DNA of 60,332 nucleotides from Candidatus Thorarchaeota archaeon (GCA_011365025.1 RDOF01000017.1:1-60332); one strand, 5' to 3'; counted from the first letter of the stretch, positions 41,598 to 50,931 are shown. Numbers and translations are program-made. Notes: generated from the sequence alone by a model not told the origin.

Positions 41598-42266
41598 ATG
41601 AATAAGATCCGAACCCGCGCAATTGTGTTTGACTTTGACGGAACGTTAGCGGATAGTATGCCATTTTTGGAAATGATTGGCGTGCAGGTCATGATGAAGT
41701 ACTACGGAGTTTCCTTTGGTGACGCCACACAAAGATATCGGTCTACCACTGGCCTGCCATACGAACATCAAATTAAGATCAACTTCCCGGATAACCCTGA
41801 CAACGACACTGCAATTGCGGAGTTCGAGAAACTGAAGATTGAGCGCATCTTTGAACAGAAGCTCTTTGAAGACGCAGTTCCTACGCTTGATTCAATTGCC
41901 GCCATGGGAGTGAGCATTTTTGTTTCATCTTCCACGTTTCAGCCGACAATTACGGAGTACTTCAGAAGGAGAGAAATGCTCCATTATTTCACCGAAATAC
42001 TTGGGTATAGACCAGGCTTTGAGAAAGGAGTCCATCATTTCAACCACGTGAAGAACAGATATAATGTCGATGAGTCAGAGCTCGTTTTTGTTGGCGATTC
42101 CTTGAAGGACCAAGAGCGGGCGGAGGGCCACGCACAGTTCATTGCGCTTTTAGGAATGTTCAGCGAAGAGGACTTTAGAATGAATGGCCATAATGGGCCC
42201 GTGGTCAAGAACCTCTCAGATATTGCCGTCCTACTCGAGCCAGTCGGAGAAACGAGTCAGACCTAG
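41598..42266 (+). CDS. HAD-superfamily phosphatase (phosphoglycolate phosphatase-like)
   Basis: 222 residues. HAD motif I is VFDFDGTLADS (nucleophile and acid/base aspartates), motif II is the serine run in FVSSSTF, motif III lysine is probably in GFEKGVHH, and motif IV is VFVGDSLKD. The alpha-helical cap between motifs I and II makes it a subclass I hydrolase such as Gph/beta-phosphoglucomutase relatives. The substrate is unknown. It lies 76 bases after the pyrophosphatase. Its stop shares a CTAG tetranucleotide with the stop of nadA on the opposite strand. Confidence 0.8.
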   Translation: MNKIRTRAIVFDFDGTLADSMPFLEMIGVQVMMKYYGVSFGDATQRYRSTTGLPYEHQIKINFPDNPDNDTAIAEFEKLKIERIFEQKLFEDAVPTLDSIAAMGVSIFVSSSTFQPTITEYFRRREMLHYFTEILGYRPGFEKGVHHFNHVKNRYNVDESELVFVGDSLKDQERAEGHAQFIALLGMFSEEDFRMNGHNGPVVKNLSDIAVLLEPVGETSQT

Positions 42267-43216
42267 ACCGTTGCCGCCCCTTTCTGCTTATCAGGAACCT
42301 TGTTCATATTCCCAAGGATTTCCCGGATATGAATGGCCATCTCTGCTGGCACGGTCACGATGTTTTCCTTGGGCAGGTCCTTAAGAACAGCGTAAAGCTT
42401 CTCTAGAGTGTTTTTCTTCATTTGCCGACAGACGGCTTTACTATAGGCGGGTATGATCTTCTTGTCCGGATGAGCGGCTTGGAGCTGCTCAATTAAGCCG
42501 AGTTCTGTTGCAATAATGAACTCCTTTTCCGGGGATTCAGCAACTATGCGAACCATTGCACCCGTAGACCCTACAATATCAGCGGCATCCTGCACCTCTG
42601 GTGGACACTCTGGATGCACAATCACTATGGCATTCGGATGCTCTTCCCGAGCAAGCTCTATTTGAGCAACATCAAATTGCTGATGGACGTAACAATGTCC
42701 ACGTGGTTCGATATCAATCAGCTCCACGCCAGTCTGTCGTCGTACATATTCTGCCAGATTCTTATCAGGGCCAAAGAGCACTCTCTCTGCGCCAAGGCTT
42801 GTGACAACCTCAACAGCGTTTCCGGAGGTACAAATGACATCGCATTCCGACTTTGTTTCAGCAGTCGTATTGACGTATACAACAACGGGGGCATCAGGGT
42901 ATTGCTCCTTTTGCTTTCGAAGCTTCTCTAAATCAACAAAGGCAGCTAGTGGGCAAAGCGCGTCTGGTGCAGGAATGTATACCGGGATGTTCTCAGCCAG
43001 AATCGCGGTCATCTCAGCCATAAAGCGGACACCTGCGAATACAATCAGGTCATAACCCGTGACTTCGGCTGATTTCCGGGCAAGCTGAAGCGAGTCGCCG
43101 ACAAAATCCGCAACCTGCTGAATCTCAAATGGCTGATAATTGTGAGCGAGAACAAGCGCATTGCGGTCCTTCTTCAGTTGAATCACTTCTTTCTGCAAAT
43201 CTGTCAGATGTACCAC
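42263..43216 (-). CDS. nadA: Quinolinate synthase
   Basis: 317 residues of NadA, which condenses iminoaspartate with dihydroxyacetone phosphate to quinolinate in NAD biosynthesis, using a 4Fe-4S cluster. Seen in order: LAHNYQPFEIQQVADFVGDS, GVRFMAEMTAIL, the cluster cysteine in ALCPLAAFVDL, the ICTSGNAVEVV strand, the cysteine in HPECPPEV, and the last cysteine in AVCRQMKKNTLEKL. The three sequence repeats typical of the fold are present and the length is normal. The start is GTG at 43216 with GGTGG six bases before it. nadB and nadC are not in the window; a NAD kinase-like gene lies 2.5 kb away on the other strand. Confidence 0.95.
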   Translation of the reverse strand: MVHLTDLQKEVIQLKKDRNALVLAHNYQPFEIQQVADFVGDSLQLARKSAEVTGYDLIVFAGVRFMAEMTAILAENIPVYIPAPDALCPLAAFVDLEKLRKQKEQYPDAPVVVYVNTTAETKSECDVICTSGNAVEVVTSLGAERVLFGPDKNLAEYVRRQTGVELIDIEPRGHCYVHQQFDVAQIELAREEHPNAIVIVHPECPPEVQDAADIVGSTGAMVRIVAESPEKEFIIATELGLIEQLQAAHPDKKIIPAYSKAVCRQMKKNTLEKLYAVLKDLPKENIVTVPAEMAIHIREILGNMNKVPDKQKGAATV

Positions 43217-43380
43217 TTATTCCACCATATCAAACGAAATTCATTCTGTTATTAATAGAATGCCAATCGGCAAATGTTGACCCCTAATCTTGGTTTTGGC
43301 AACAATTGCCAATTGTATCCATCAAGACTTTTCTCGATTCTCTCTTGCCAGCAGTCTTTTCTGCGAGCAGTGGGAAAACC

Positions 43381-44286
43381 CTACTTTAATTTCAGGAGAC
43401 TATGTGCAATTGCGGTCTGGAAATCAGCGACCTTGGTCAAGATGAGTTTCGGATCTTTCACAATAACTGCGAAAGTGTATACGACTCCAAAGTTCTCGTT
43501 GTTGGCATAGAAGAACTCGGGCCTTTCAACAAACGTGGGCCGCCACTCCTCGCAAAGGGTGTTGAAAGCCTTGTCAACTTCATCAATGGGATAATCCTTG
43601 TGGACAAGAATATCGAACGTGTACCTGTGTATCTCATCACCCTTTGTAAGGTACTTGAGTTTCCTCATTGCAAAGTCCAATCGACCTTCCGTGTCTGTTT
43701 CCTCACTCCATTCAATGCCTCGCTCCGCGACGTAATCATCAATCCGAATTCTGAAATTCGTTAGTTGCGAGTCTATAATCTTGCTATTTGGAACTGCTTG
43801 CCGCACATAATTCGGCATGAGAAGTCGCGTATAGTTGAGAGTCACATCCAAGACCAATCCCTCAACATCACCCACTCGAATGTAGTCGCCAACTCTGAAA
43901 GGTCGCGCACCAAAGAGGTACAGTCCACTTACCAAATTGGCAAGCGCACGAGAGAATGCAAGACCAACGGCAGTTCCAATTAGTGCGCCGAGAGTAACAG
44001 CAGAAGCACCAAGAACCGTGTTTGTTGCCGCCAGAACTGCGGTCAGTGCAATCCCAAAGAAGAGAAGGCGCACAATGAAAATGACGCCCGTTGAGGCCTC
44101 CCTAGGAAGTTCCATTCTCCTAAATGAGAGTCTAGCAGTTCTAATTACTATCAGATAGATTACATAGAGAATAAGGAGAAAGGGGATAATTGCAATGTAG
44201 ACTGCATATTGCTGGAACTCCAAGGGAAGGAGAGACTGGATAAATAGCACAAATTGACTAAATGGGTCGGTTGCCTCGGTCTGCAA
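43381..44286 (-). CDS. MscS-family mechanosensitive channel
   Basis: About 301 residues with the small-MscS layout. Three N-terminal membrane helices are present, the third being the Gly/Ala-rich pore helix (GALIGTAVGLAFSRALANLVSGLYL). The signature GARPFRVGDYIRVGDVEGLV follows, then the beta domain and C-terminal alpha/beta domain. It releases solutes on osmotic down-shock. TTG at 44286 is preferred because GAGGTGA (44293-44299) then has normal spacing. The ATG at 44292 would directly abut that site. Confidence 0.88.
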   Translation of the reverse strand: MQTEATDPFSQFVLFIQSLLPLEFQQYAVYIAIIPFLLILYVIYLIVIRTARLSFRRMELPREASTGVIFIVRLLFFGIALTAVLAATNTVLGASAVTLGALIGTAVGLAFSRALANLVSGLYLFGARPFRVGDYIRVGDVEGLVLDVTLNYTRLLMPNYVRQAVPNSKIIDSQLTNFRIRIDDYVAERGIEWSEETDTEGRLDFAMRKLKYLTKGDEIHRYTFDILVHKDYPIDEVDKAFNTLCEEWRPTFVERPEFFYANNENFGVVYTFAVIVKDPKLILTKVADFQTAIAHSLLKLK

Positions 44287-44458
44287 AAACATTCACCTCA
44301 GACATTGCCTTTGTGCACGTTACCCCATTTGAAAGCTGTGGAAGGGATTTCATCATCTCTCCAGTTGCCTAGGTGCATATGGTCAGCAATGTGTGGCTCC
44401 TCACAAAAGAACAGATAATAACCACCTGAATGATTAAAGCTGGGAGATGGAGTTTCAA

Positions 44459-45685
44459 ATGAAATTAAGTAGAGCCGCATTAATGGCTGCACTTGTATTT
44501 TCAGTACTTGTAATGCCAGTATCGCTCAATTTTGGATTCTCCAATTCCGGAAAAGTGACTACTCAGACTCCTCTCCCATTCCTAATTTCCGATGTAACCT
44601 GGGAAGACAATTGCACATCCGCATCTCTGTGGACTCAACAGAATAATGAATCTGGTTTCGCAACACTTGATCTGATAGCAAACGAAGGCGCGCTTGTGAG
44701 TTCGGCAGGTTACCTTAGCGTAACGGGGCTTGTTGGCTCTGGCGAGGAAATAGAAGGTCCGCTTTTCACAAGAACCATCGACCCCGAAGTACCAATCAGG
44801 AACCTTAGCATGTTCCAAGTAGATTTGGAGTTTGTCTATCAATTCGATGAGGTAGGATATCTGTCTCTCTACCTCTTTGATGAGTTCCGTGACAGGATTG
44901 GCATGCTTCAAATATCGGATTCGGATATTGCCTCAGAATCGAAGGCGCTCTGCGCATTCTACAGAGGCGGTGACTCCGCTGTTGCAGGCTCTTTTGACTC
45001 ACATTACCTGTTCTCATGGCGCGCTTCGCTTAGCATCCGCTACGAGGAAGACATCCGTTCAGTGATAGCGCAGATTGACGATGGAACACCGAATAATCAA
45101 ACACTAATGGTGGAGGGACAGTTTGATGAGTACCGAGAAATCAAGTATATCGGAATTCATGCCTGCAGGGATTCAAGAAACTATGTGGGAGAGCATCTGA
45201 GAGTCCACGAGATTCGACTTGGATATCATAAGATAATCACGGCAGGCGAAGGTAGTCTGGTAACTAGTCCGAATCCACCTTTTGATGGTAGTCCAGATAA
45301 TAATTCATCGCCCTCGCATGAAAGCAACGATGTCTTTCCAGTCGAACTCGTAGGACTTGTTGCTGGATTCGCAATGGTTGGGTTTGCTATGTACGCATGG
45401 CCTGGACGCAGGAAGGAAATAGCTGAGCCATTTTTCCGAACATCATATGATCCATCGCCTAGGGAGTCAAGGAAGTCCACCTCGGGCTTAACTTCTAGAT
45501 CCGCTCCCACTCCGTCAGTGGAGGAAATGCTTCCAGGAACCTTTGGTGAATACTCACTTGGCATGAACTCCTGGCTTTGCATTCACTGCGGAGCCCCTCT
45601 TGGGCCAATTCTTGTTGAGAATCTACGAAAGGGTCATACAGTTCAATGTGATTATTGCTCACGGGCAATAACCTTGCAGTCGTAG
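44459..45685 (+). CDS. Membrane-anchored ectodomain protein with cytoplasmic zinc ribbon
   Basis: 408 residues. Signal peptide: MKLSRAALMAALVFSVLVMP. Residues about 35-260 are a beta-rich ectodomain with a jelly-roll or LamG-like feel (LYLFDEFRDRIGML, HEIRLGYHKI), family not identified. A Ser/Asn/Pro-rich linker and one membrane helix (VELVGLVAGFAMVGFAMYAW) follow. On the cytoplasmic side a basic and Ser/Thr-rich linker ends in a zinc ribbon with CIHCG and CDYCS pairs. ATG 44459 is chosen because GGAG lies six bases before it. The ATG at 44447 abuts its only candidate site. The topology suggests a sensor linking an outside ligand to a cytoplasmic partner, by inference only. Confidence 0.65.
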   Translation: MKLSRAALMAALVFSVLVMPVSLNFGFSNSGKVTTQTPLPFLISDVTWEDNCTSASLWTQQNNESGFATLDLIANEGALVSSAGYLSVTGLVGSGEEIEGPLFTRTIDPEVPIRNLSMFQVDLEFVYQFDEVGYLSLYLFDEFRDRIGMLQISDSDIASESKALCAFYRGGDSAVAGSFDSHYLFSWRASLSIRYEEDIRSVIAQIDDGTPNNQTLMVEGQFDEYREIKYIGIHACRDSRNYVGEHLRVHEIRLGYHKIITAGEGSLVTSPNPPFDGSPDNNSSPSHESNDVFPVELVGLVAGFAMVGFAMYAWPGRRKEIAEPFFRTSYDPSPRESRKSTSGLTSRSAPTPSVEEMLPGTFGEYSLGMNSWLCIHCGAPLGPILVENLRKGHTVQCDYCSRAITLQS

Positions 45686-45740
45686 GTACTGTCAGTTTGA
45701 TTTAAGAGGATGAAGTCCTTACAACGCCCTAGTAACCCCT

Positions 45741-46826
45741 TTGGAGGACCCTAGTACGAGGATTGGTTTAGTCGCTGGCCTAGAGGCAAGCATCCTAGAG
45801 GACGCAAAAGAAGTGGCTAACATTCTCTCTGAGAGGGGCATTCAGCTCGAGGTCGAGCAAAAAACAGGCGCTGCCCTTAGGAAACCCGGTCTCCCACTAA
45901 AGAAGATGCAGGTTGACTCGCTGATTGTGGTAGGCTCTGACAAGTTCTTGCTATCAACGCTTCTCAACTTGGGGGAAGTCCAGATTCCCATTCTGCCTGT
46001 TTCGTCCAAGGGTCAACCGGATTTTCTTTTCGATGTGACAGCGACCAATTTTGAAACAGCGGTCGATGATTTGCTTGAAAATAGATGGACGCAAGAGAAG
46101 AAATCCAGAATCTGCGCGGAAATCGATGGAAAGACTAGTCCGCCGTTGCTAAATGATGTTGGCATCTTCGCCCGTAGAAGTGCGACTCTGTTAAGATATT
46201 CGCTCTTCCTCGATGGTGAGCGCTTTTGGAAAGATGGGAGCGATGGTCTCATAGTTGCGACCCCCACCGGGAGCACCGCGTACTCGCTCAGTGTCGGAGG
46301 ACCCGTCATTCTCAGCCCTGCGTCTGTCATCTCCATAATTCCTGTGAATAGCGTGAATCCGGCAAGGAGACCTCTAATCGTTTCAGATGAAGTTACCATC
46401 GAGGTGAGAGACCTTGAGAGTTCTGTTTCAGTTGAACTCGTCTTTGATGGTCAAATCAGAAAGAAGACTGATGGCAGATCAGTAACAATTCGAAAGGCGG
46501 AAATTGACGCAACATTCGTGAAATTCTCGGAAGAAAGGCTCGAAGACCTTCGGGGAAAACTCAGTCAGAAGACGGAAGCCTTTGGCGATCTAGCACAAGA
46601 ACTGCCACCCAGCGCAAAACTAGTTCTGAAGGTATTAGAATATCAAGGACAGCTTACACAGAAAGAGATTATTGAGGAAACAATGCTCCCGGCCAGAACT
46701 GTTAGATATGCGCTGTCACTCCTCATATCAGAGGGACTCATAAAGAAACACATCTCCCTCAGAGATAGCAGACAAGGCATCTACAGCGTGACAAAGAAGA
46801 AGCCAATTCGAAAGCAGCCCAAATGA
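45741..46826 (+). CDS. NAD kinase-like protein lacking the canonical GGDGT motif, with C-terminal winged helix
   Basis: 361 residues. The C-terminal half of the kinase domain is well conserved: LLNDVGI (the NE/ND motif, about 137) and DGLIVATPTGSTAYSLSVGGP (about 168-188), the latter diagnostic of NAD kinases. The N-terminal nucleotide motif that is nearly always GGDGT reads GSDKF here (residues 65-69), keeping the aspartate but losing the second and fourth glycine/threonine positions. After the kinase domain a winged-helix segment (about 289-350, with the LTQKEIIEETMLPARTVRYA recognition region) is fused. It may phosphorylate NAD or act as an NAD(P)-sensing regulator. The start is TTG without an evident ribosome binding site. 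It overlaps the downstream beta-CASP gene by four bases. Confidence 0.75.
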   Translation: MEDPSTRIGLVAGLEASILEDAKEVANILSERGIQLEVEQKTGAALRKPGLPLKKMQVDSLIVVGSDKFLLSTLLNLGEVQIPILPVSSKGQPDFLFDVTATNFETAVDDLLENRWTQEKKSRICAEIDGKTSPPLLNDVGIFARRSATLLRYSLFLDGERFWKDGSDGLIVATPTGSTAYSLSVGGPVILSPASVISIIPVNSVNPARRPLIVSDEVTIEVRDLESSVSVELVFDGQIRKKTDGRSVTIRKAEIDATFVKFSEERLEDLRGKLSQKTEAFGDLAQELPPSAKLVLKVLEYQGQLTQKEIIEETMLPARTVRYALSLLISEGLIKKHISLRDSRQGIYSVTKKKPIRKQPK

Positions 46827-48982
46827 AACCAGTGATTATCATGTCAATCGCAAAAGATAGAGTACCAAAAGCCAAACACAAGATAGCAAAGATGATACTA
46901 GATGAGGCCCTCAAAGATGCCGAAAAGATACTCACTGGAAAGCCCCTAATAGAAGGAACCGGTGTGTTTGGGGAGTCCAAGGAAATGCTTCCATTTGAGA
47001 TTCTAAGAGCAGGAAGTGAAATTCCTGAGGGACTACCGAAAGCACATCGAGTCCATGAGCTGCTGGGAAAGGTGTTCCTTGATAGCATTCTAAGCATCAG
47101 CATGGAGGATTATTTGGACGTCCTGGTGCTAGCATGCTATGGACATCTTCTTGGCAATTACTCCGATGAGGATTTCCGGTATGTCTATCGATATTCGCTC
47201 TATCACCTAAAAGAACACAAGAAAGTTGAAGGACATCTTCACAGGATTCTGCTTTTTCTAAGCGCAGTTCATCATGACAAAGAAGAGGGAATTGTTCGTG
47301 CTGTAAGAGAATGGGTCAGATTTCTTGGAGCTCCTTTGTTCAGCCCTCTCGCTTTGGCCGAGCCCAGCAAGGAATTGGGATTGGACCTTTCATCAGGCTT
47401 GGAAAACGAAGACCTTCGCTTTGTTGATAATCTAAGACGCTATTCGGAATACTTGGAGGAGGCAGTGGCGGGCAAGACGTACGGCGAAGTCAGGTCTGCA
47501 TCACATGAATGGTTGCCCGAAGTGCTCTCTTCAAGATTGTTGTCAATTTACAGAAAGAGTGTTTACGGAAAGGCACAATCGAGAATATCCACCGAAATGC
47601 AGGTGGAGAAGGCAATCAAAGCAGTATCAGAGGTATTCAAGGAAGAAAGCTTTGAAAGCGCAAAAGATTCGTATTTGCCAGTGAGACTACAGGAACTTGA
47701 AACACCGCCAGCACCCAATGTAGTTGATCCAGTTATCTTTGAGATGATTCCGCAAAAACTGAGTCGTGACCTCTTGCCATCGGTTGTTTATGCAACGAAA
47801 ACGAAGAGAATCGAAATAATATTCCTAGGTGGACCAAGAATTGGTCACAGTGGGATACTCATTAAAACAGATACAAGCGGAGTTCTTTTCGATTACGGGC
47901 TCTCAGTATCCAATCAGCAGATTCCTGAATGGATTCCAGAACTGGAGATGATTGATTCCGTTTTAGTCAGCCATGCGCACCTTGATCATATTGGCGGACT
48001 TCCAGTACTCTACGAGAACTACTCGGGCAAGTGGTGTTCGGTAGGAGAAACCGGAGGTATCACAATGTCCCTTCTTGACGATGCTTTGAAGGTTGGAACT
48101 CCATTCCCACCTCGCAAGAAGGACCGATTGGATTTAATTTCCAGATTCAACCAAGAGAACATCAGACGGGTCGCCAAGAACCATGTAAAGCTGGAAATGG
48201 GAAAGAGTAGTGAGATAGGTCCGTCCATTGTTGTGACCCCTGTTGAAGCGTGCCATATCTATGGAAGCGCATCATTTGTTATTGATATTGAAGGTATCAG
48301 GATTCTGTACACAGGAGATTTCAACACAGATGAATCAGTCCTATTTCCAGGTGCGTCCCTACCCACCGATTGCGATGTCACAATCTTCGATGGAACATAT
48401 TGGGCAAGAGAAGATTTCGATAGAGCCAAGGTTATGGAAACAGTATCGAATGTGATCCAAAAGCATGGTCCAGTAATTATTCCAAGCTTTGCAGTTGGTC
48501 GATCTCAGGAGATGCTGACTATTCTCGAAAATCTGGGAATCACAAAGAATCGGAATGTCATTATTGCTGGACTGGCTGAGCATGTCACTAAGTTAGTAGG
48601 ACTATCCGGTCACTGGAGTGGAATTAAGAAGAACAAAGTGGACTTGGATGAAGAGGACGTATTGGTGAGCGGCGGAGGTATGATGGGTGGAGGTCTCTCC
48701 AGACATCACTTCAATGAACACCGCGATAATCCAAATGCTGCTGTGATACTATGCGGCTATCTGGCTCCAAGAACCCCAGGGTGGAATCTGCTTCATGGAT
48801 ACGAGCCGCATCAATGCAAAGTTGTCAATGCAAGGCTCAGTGCTCACTCTTCAGGGACGAAACTAATGGACTATGTCGCCTCCTGCAAGGGTAGAAAAGT
48901 CATGGTACATACACCCTATCAAGAATCTGTCAAAGGTATACACATTCCTGAGCCAAGAGAACGAATGGTTCTTTCAACATAG
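46823..48982 (+). CDS. Beta-CASP metallo-beta-lactamase nuclease with unrecognised N-terminal domain
   Basis: 719 residues. From about residue 330 this is a metallo-beta-lactamase fold with a beta-CASP insertion: FLGGPRIGHSG, the metal-binding SHAHLDHIGG near 383, EACHIYGSASF, LYTGDFNTD, the beta-CASP start FDGTYW, FAVGRSQEML, and the terminal histidine motifs LSAHSS and MVHTPYQES. Relatives are CPSF73-type and aCPSF RNA nucleases that process mRNA ends. Residues 1-330 are helical and charged and do not look like the KH domains of aCPSF1. They may hold a dimerisation or RNA-binding module. It overlaps the NAD kinase gene (ATGA), so the two are co-translated. Confidence 0.8.
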   Translation: MKPVIIMSIAKDRVPKAKHKIAKMILDEALKDAEKILTGKPLIEGTGVFGESKEMLPFEILRAGSEIPEGLPKAHRVHELLGKVFLDSILSISMEDYLDVLVLACYGHLLGNYSDEDFRYVYRYSLYHLKEHKKVEGHLHRILLFLSAVHHDKEEGIVRAVREWVRFLGAPLFSPLALAEPSKELGLDLSSGLENEDLRFVDNLRRYSEYLEEAVAGKTYGEVRSASHEWLPEVLSSRLLSIYRKSVYGKAQSRISTEMQVEKAIKAVSEVFKEESFESAKDSYLPVRLQELETPPAPNVVDPVIFEMIPQKLSRDLLPSVVYATKTKRIEIIFLGGPRIGHSGILIKTDTSGVLFDYGLSVSNQQIPEWIPELEMIDSVLVSHAHLDHIGGLPVLYENYSGKWCSVGETGGITMSLLDDALKVGTPFPPRKKDRLDLISRFNQENIRRVAKNHVKLEMGKSSEIGPSIVVTPVEACHIYGSASFVIDIEGIRILYTGDFNTDESVLFPGASLPTDCDVTIFDGTYWAREDFDRAKVMETVSNVIQKHGPVIIPSFAVGRSQEMLTILENLGITKNRNVIIAGLAEHVTKLVGLSGHWSGIKKNKVDLDEEDVLVSGGGMMGGGLSRHHFNEHRDNPNAAVILCGYLAPRTPGWNLLHGYEPHQCKVVNARLSAHSSGTKLMDYVASCKGRKVMVHTPYQESVKGIHIPEPRERMVLST

Positions 48983-48993
48983 AAAGAGGGAAA

Positions 48994-50931
48994 CTATGCA
49001 ACGACCTCGAGGACACCATCAAGCACAAGCTTTGTCGCAACAAAGCGCATTGCTGGTAAGCTGACGTTGAGCTTCCTAACGACATCCTCAAGCGGAGTAG
49101 TCCCATCGCAAAGATCGACAAACTTCACAACGACAGCCCCATATGTCTTCTGGGTCTCCGCATCGACCTCGCCGCGCTTCCGAAGATGGCTCTTGGCTTC
49201 TATCTCAACCTTGAAATCAACCCAGCCGTACTTTTCCATTATCTGAAGGCATCCAATGACTGTTTCCCGAGGAAGGTCAAGGCTTCTTACCAAGCCACCC
49301 ACTGTGTCGCTTCCATCTATGGCGCTTTTCACTTCAACAACGGCTTTTCCCACTTCCCTGCTGGCAAAGGGTAATGGCTTTCCGGCTTCACGTGATCGGA
49401 CAATGTAATCAAAAGAAACAGGCCTGAGAGGAATCTGATTCAGGACGGTGAATATTGACGTTTCAAAGATGCTGACGTTACCATCCCATCCCTCCCAAAT
49501 ATCGCTATACATGTCCTCAATGAGTGCAAGAAGCGATGCCATCATTCGTCGCTGTTCTTCTTCGTGCGTGTCATTATTCACGACCAATGCCAAGGTGAAA
49601 TTGTTTGACTTCTCGACTTGAACGAGATTGCCCTCGTGTTCGATGGTCTCAAGGGCATCAGTCTTGTCACCAACGCCATCCTGGTCACCATCAATTCCTC
49701 CGAAGGAGTCCAGAGCTGAAATCAGCGATGCCAAGGCAGTGGTGTCAATTTCCTCTCCCGCGTAGTTCAGATGGTATGATACCTCTGACATTCCCTTCTT
49801 GTGTGCAATAAGGAGCAGATGGAGAATCTTCGTGGTCTCCTGAATGGCCTCTGCGACAAGCTCCGTGGTTTGTGTAGTGTCAGACTCCGAATGAGTGGCG
49901 CTCTCAGTTTGTGCGGACTGTGTACCGCGATGCGAAGCGGTAACCTGAGTCGCCCCCTCTTCTTCATATGGGGAACGCACATACTGGCCGGCATCAGTGG
50001 CTCGGCTGTCTACTGCCACAGGCTCAATCTCTTCAGTTCCCTTTCGAACAGTAATCATTTCGCTAATTGGCCGATCTGGCAGGGTCACTCCGACAGTCTT
50101 GGCAGAAACCTCAAGCATAAGCCGAATGAATTCATCTCTGCGCGTTTTGTCGGTTCCAACCATGGCAAATGTTGGTGCCCCAAGGAGGCGCTGAATCTTC
50201 TCCGCTTTCATCGACTCAGGCAGGTCTTGCTTGTTTGCAATTATGAAGAGTGGAACTGCAGGAGCCTCTTTGCGAATGTTCCGAAGCAATGTCTTTGTCT
50301 GCATGACATTCCTAAAACTACTGTCGGTAATGAGAAAGATGACATCGGTTCCTTGGAAATAGAATTGCCAGAGGTCTTGGAATACAGCCTGCCCCGCGAA
50401 GTCCCATACGGTCACTAAGAAAGTCCCAAACTGTATTGTTTCGGAACTATCAACCGCAACATTGATGGTCGGAACATATCCGCCAGGTGCAGGTTCCCTA
50501 CCGAATAAGAGCCTAAGTAGCGTGCTTTTGCCAACACCACCTGACCCCACAAATGAAACCTTGAATCTGGTGAAAATCAGTTCGCCAAGGATGTCCTCCA
50601 GATTATCTCGAATATATCCAAGGCTGTTGCCACGAAGTGCCGTGGAGATGCGTGCAGCGCCTTCTCGAACCTTGTGCTTTATTGTACGCTCTTCATCACG
50701 TCCATCTGTTACGAACAGGAGAACAAGCTCATCATCCACTGTTCCATGAAAGATCTTATGTGGACCAACAAAGACTGGAGTGTCCTCAGCAAGGCCCTCC
50801 GTATTACGCAGGTCCCGCCAACCAGTGAGAAATTCTTGAATATCGCTCTCAAGAAAATCAATTTTCCAGAAGCGAGTTTTAGTAACAATGCCTCCATCGA
50901 CTTTGTCAATCAAGAGAACATTGTGTATCAA
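48994..50931 (-). CDS. Longin / Arf-like GTPase / longin / winged-helix fusion protein
   Basis: 645 residues. Residues 1-115 have the longin/roadblock-like look of Asgard regulators (MIHNVLLIDKVDGGI). Residues 122-290 are an intact Arf/Ras-like GTPase: P-loop GSGGVGKST (129-137), WDFAGQ (176-181) and NKQD (233-236). A Ser/Thr/Gln-rich linker follows. Residues about 372-495 form a second longin-like domain (ASLISALDSFGG, VQVEKSNNFTLALVV, IEDMYSDIWEGWDGN) with a DxDxDG-type insertion at 413-424. Residues 500-645 contain two winged-helix-like units, each opening with a DG(S/T) turn. The architecture suggests a membrane- or polarity-linked regulator. It lies 77 bases downstream of a paralogue that has lost the GTP site. 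Confidence 0.8.
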   Translation of the reverse strand: MIHNVLLIDKVDGGIVTKTRFWKIDFLESDIQEFLTGWRDLRNTEGLAEDTPVFVGPHKIFHGTVDDELVLLFVTDGRDEERTIKHKVREGAARISTALRGNSLGYIRDNLEDILGELIFTRFKVSFVGSGGVGKSTLLRLLFGREPAPGGYVPTINVAVDSSETIQFGTFLVTVWDFAGQAVFQDLWQFYFQGTDVIFLITDSSFRNVMQTKTLLRNIRKEAPAVPLFIIANKQDLPESMKAEKIQRLLGAPTFAMVGTDKTRRDEFIRLMLEVSAKTVGVTLPDRPISEMITVRKGTEEIEPVAVDSRATDAGQYVRSPYEEEGATQVTASHRGTQSAQTESATHSESDTTQTTELVAEAIQETTKILHLLLIAHKKGMSEVSYHLNYAGEEIDTTALASLISALDSFGGIDGDQDGVGDKTDALETIEHEGNLVQVEKSNNFTLALVVNNDTHEEEQRRMMASLLALIEDMYSDIWEGWDGNVSIFETSIFTVLNQIPLRPVSFDYIVRSREAGKPLPFASREVGKAVVEVKSAIDGSDTVGGLVRSLDLPRETVIGCLQIMEKYGWVDFKVEIEAKSHLRKRGEVDAETQKTYGAVVVKFVDLCDGTTPLEDVVRKLNVSLPAMRFVATKLVLDGVLEVVA

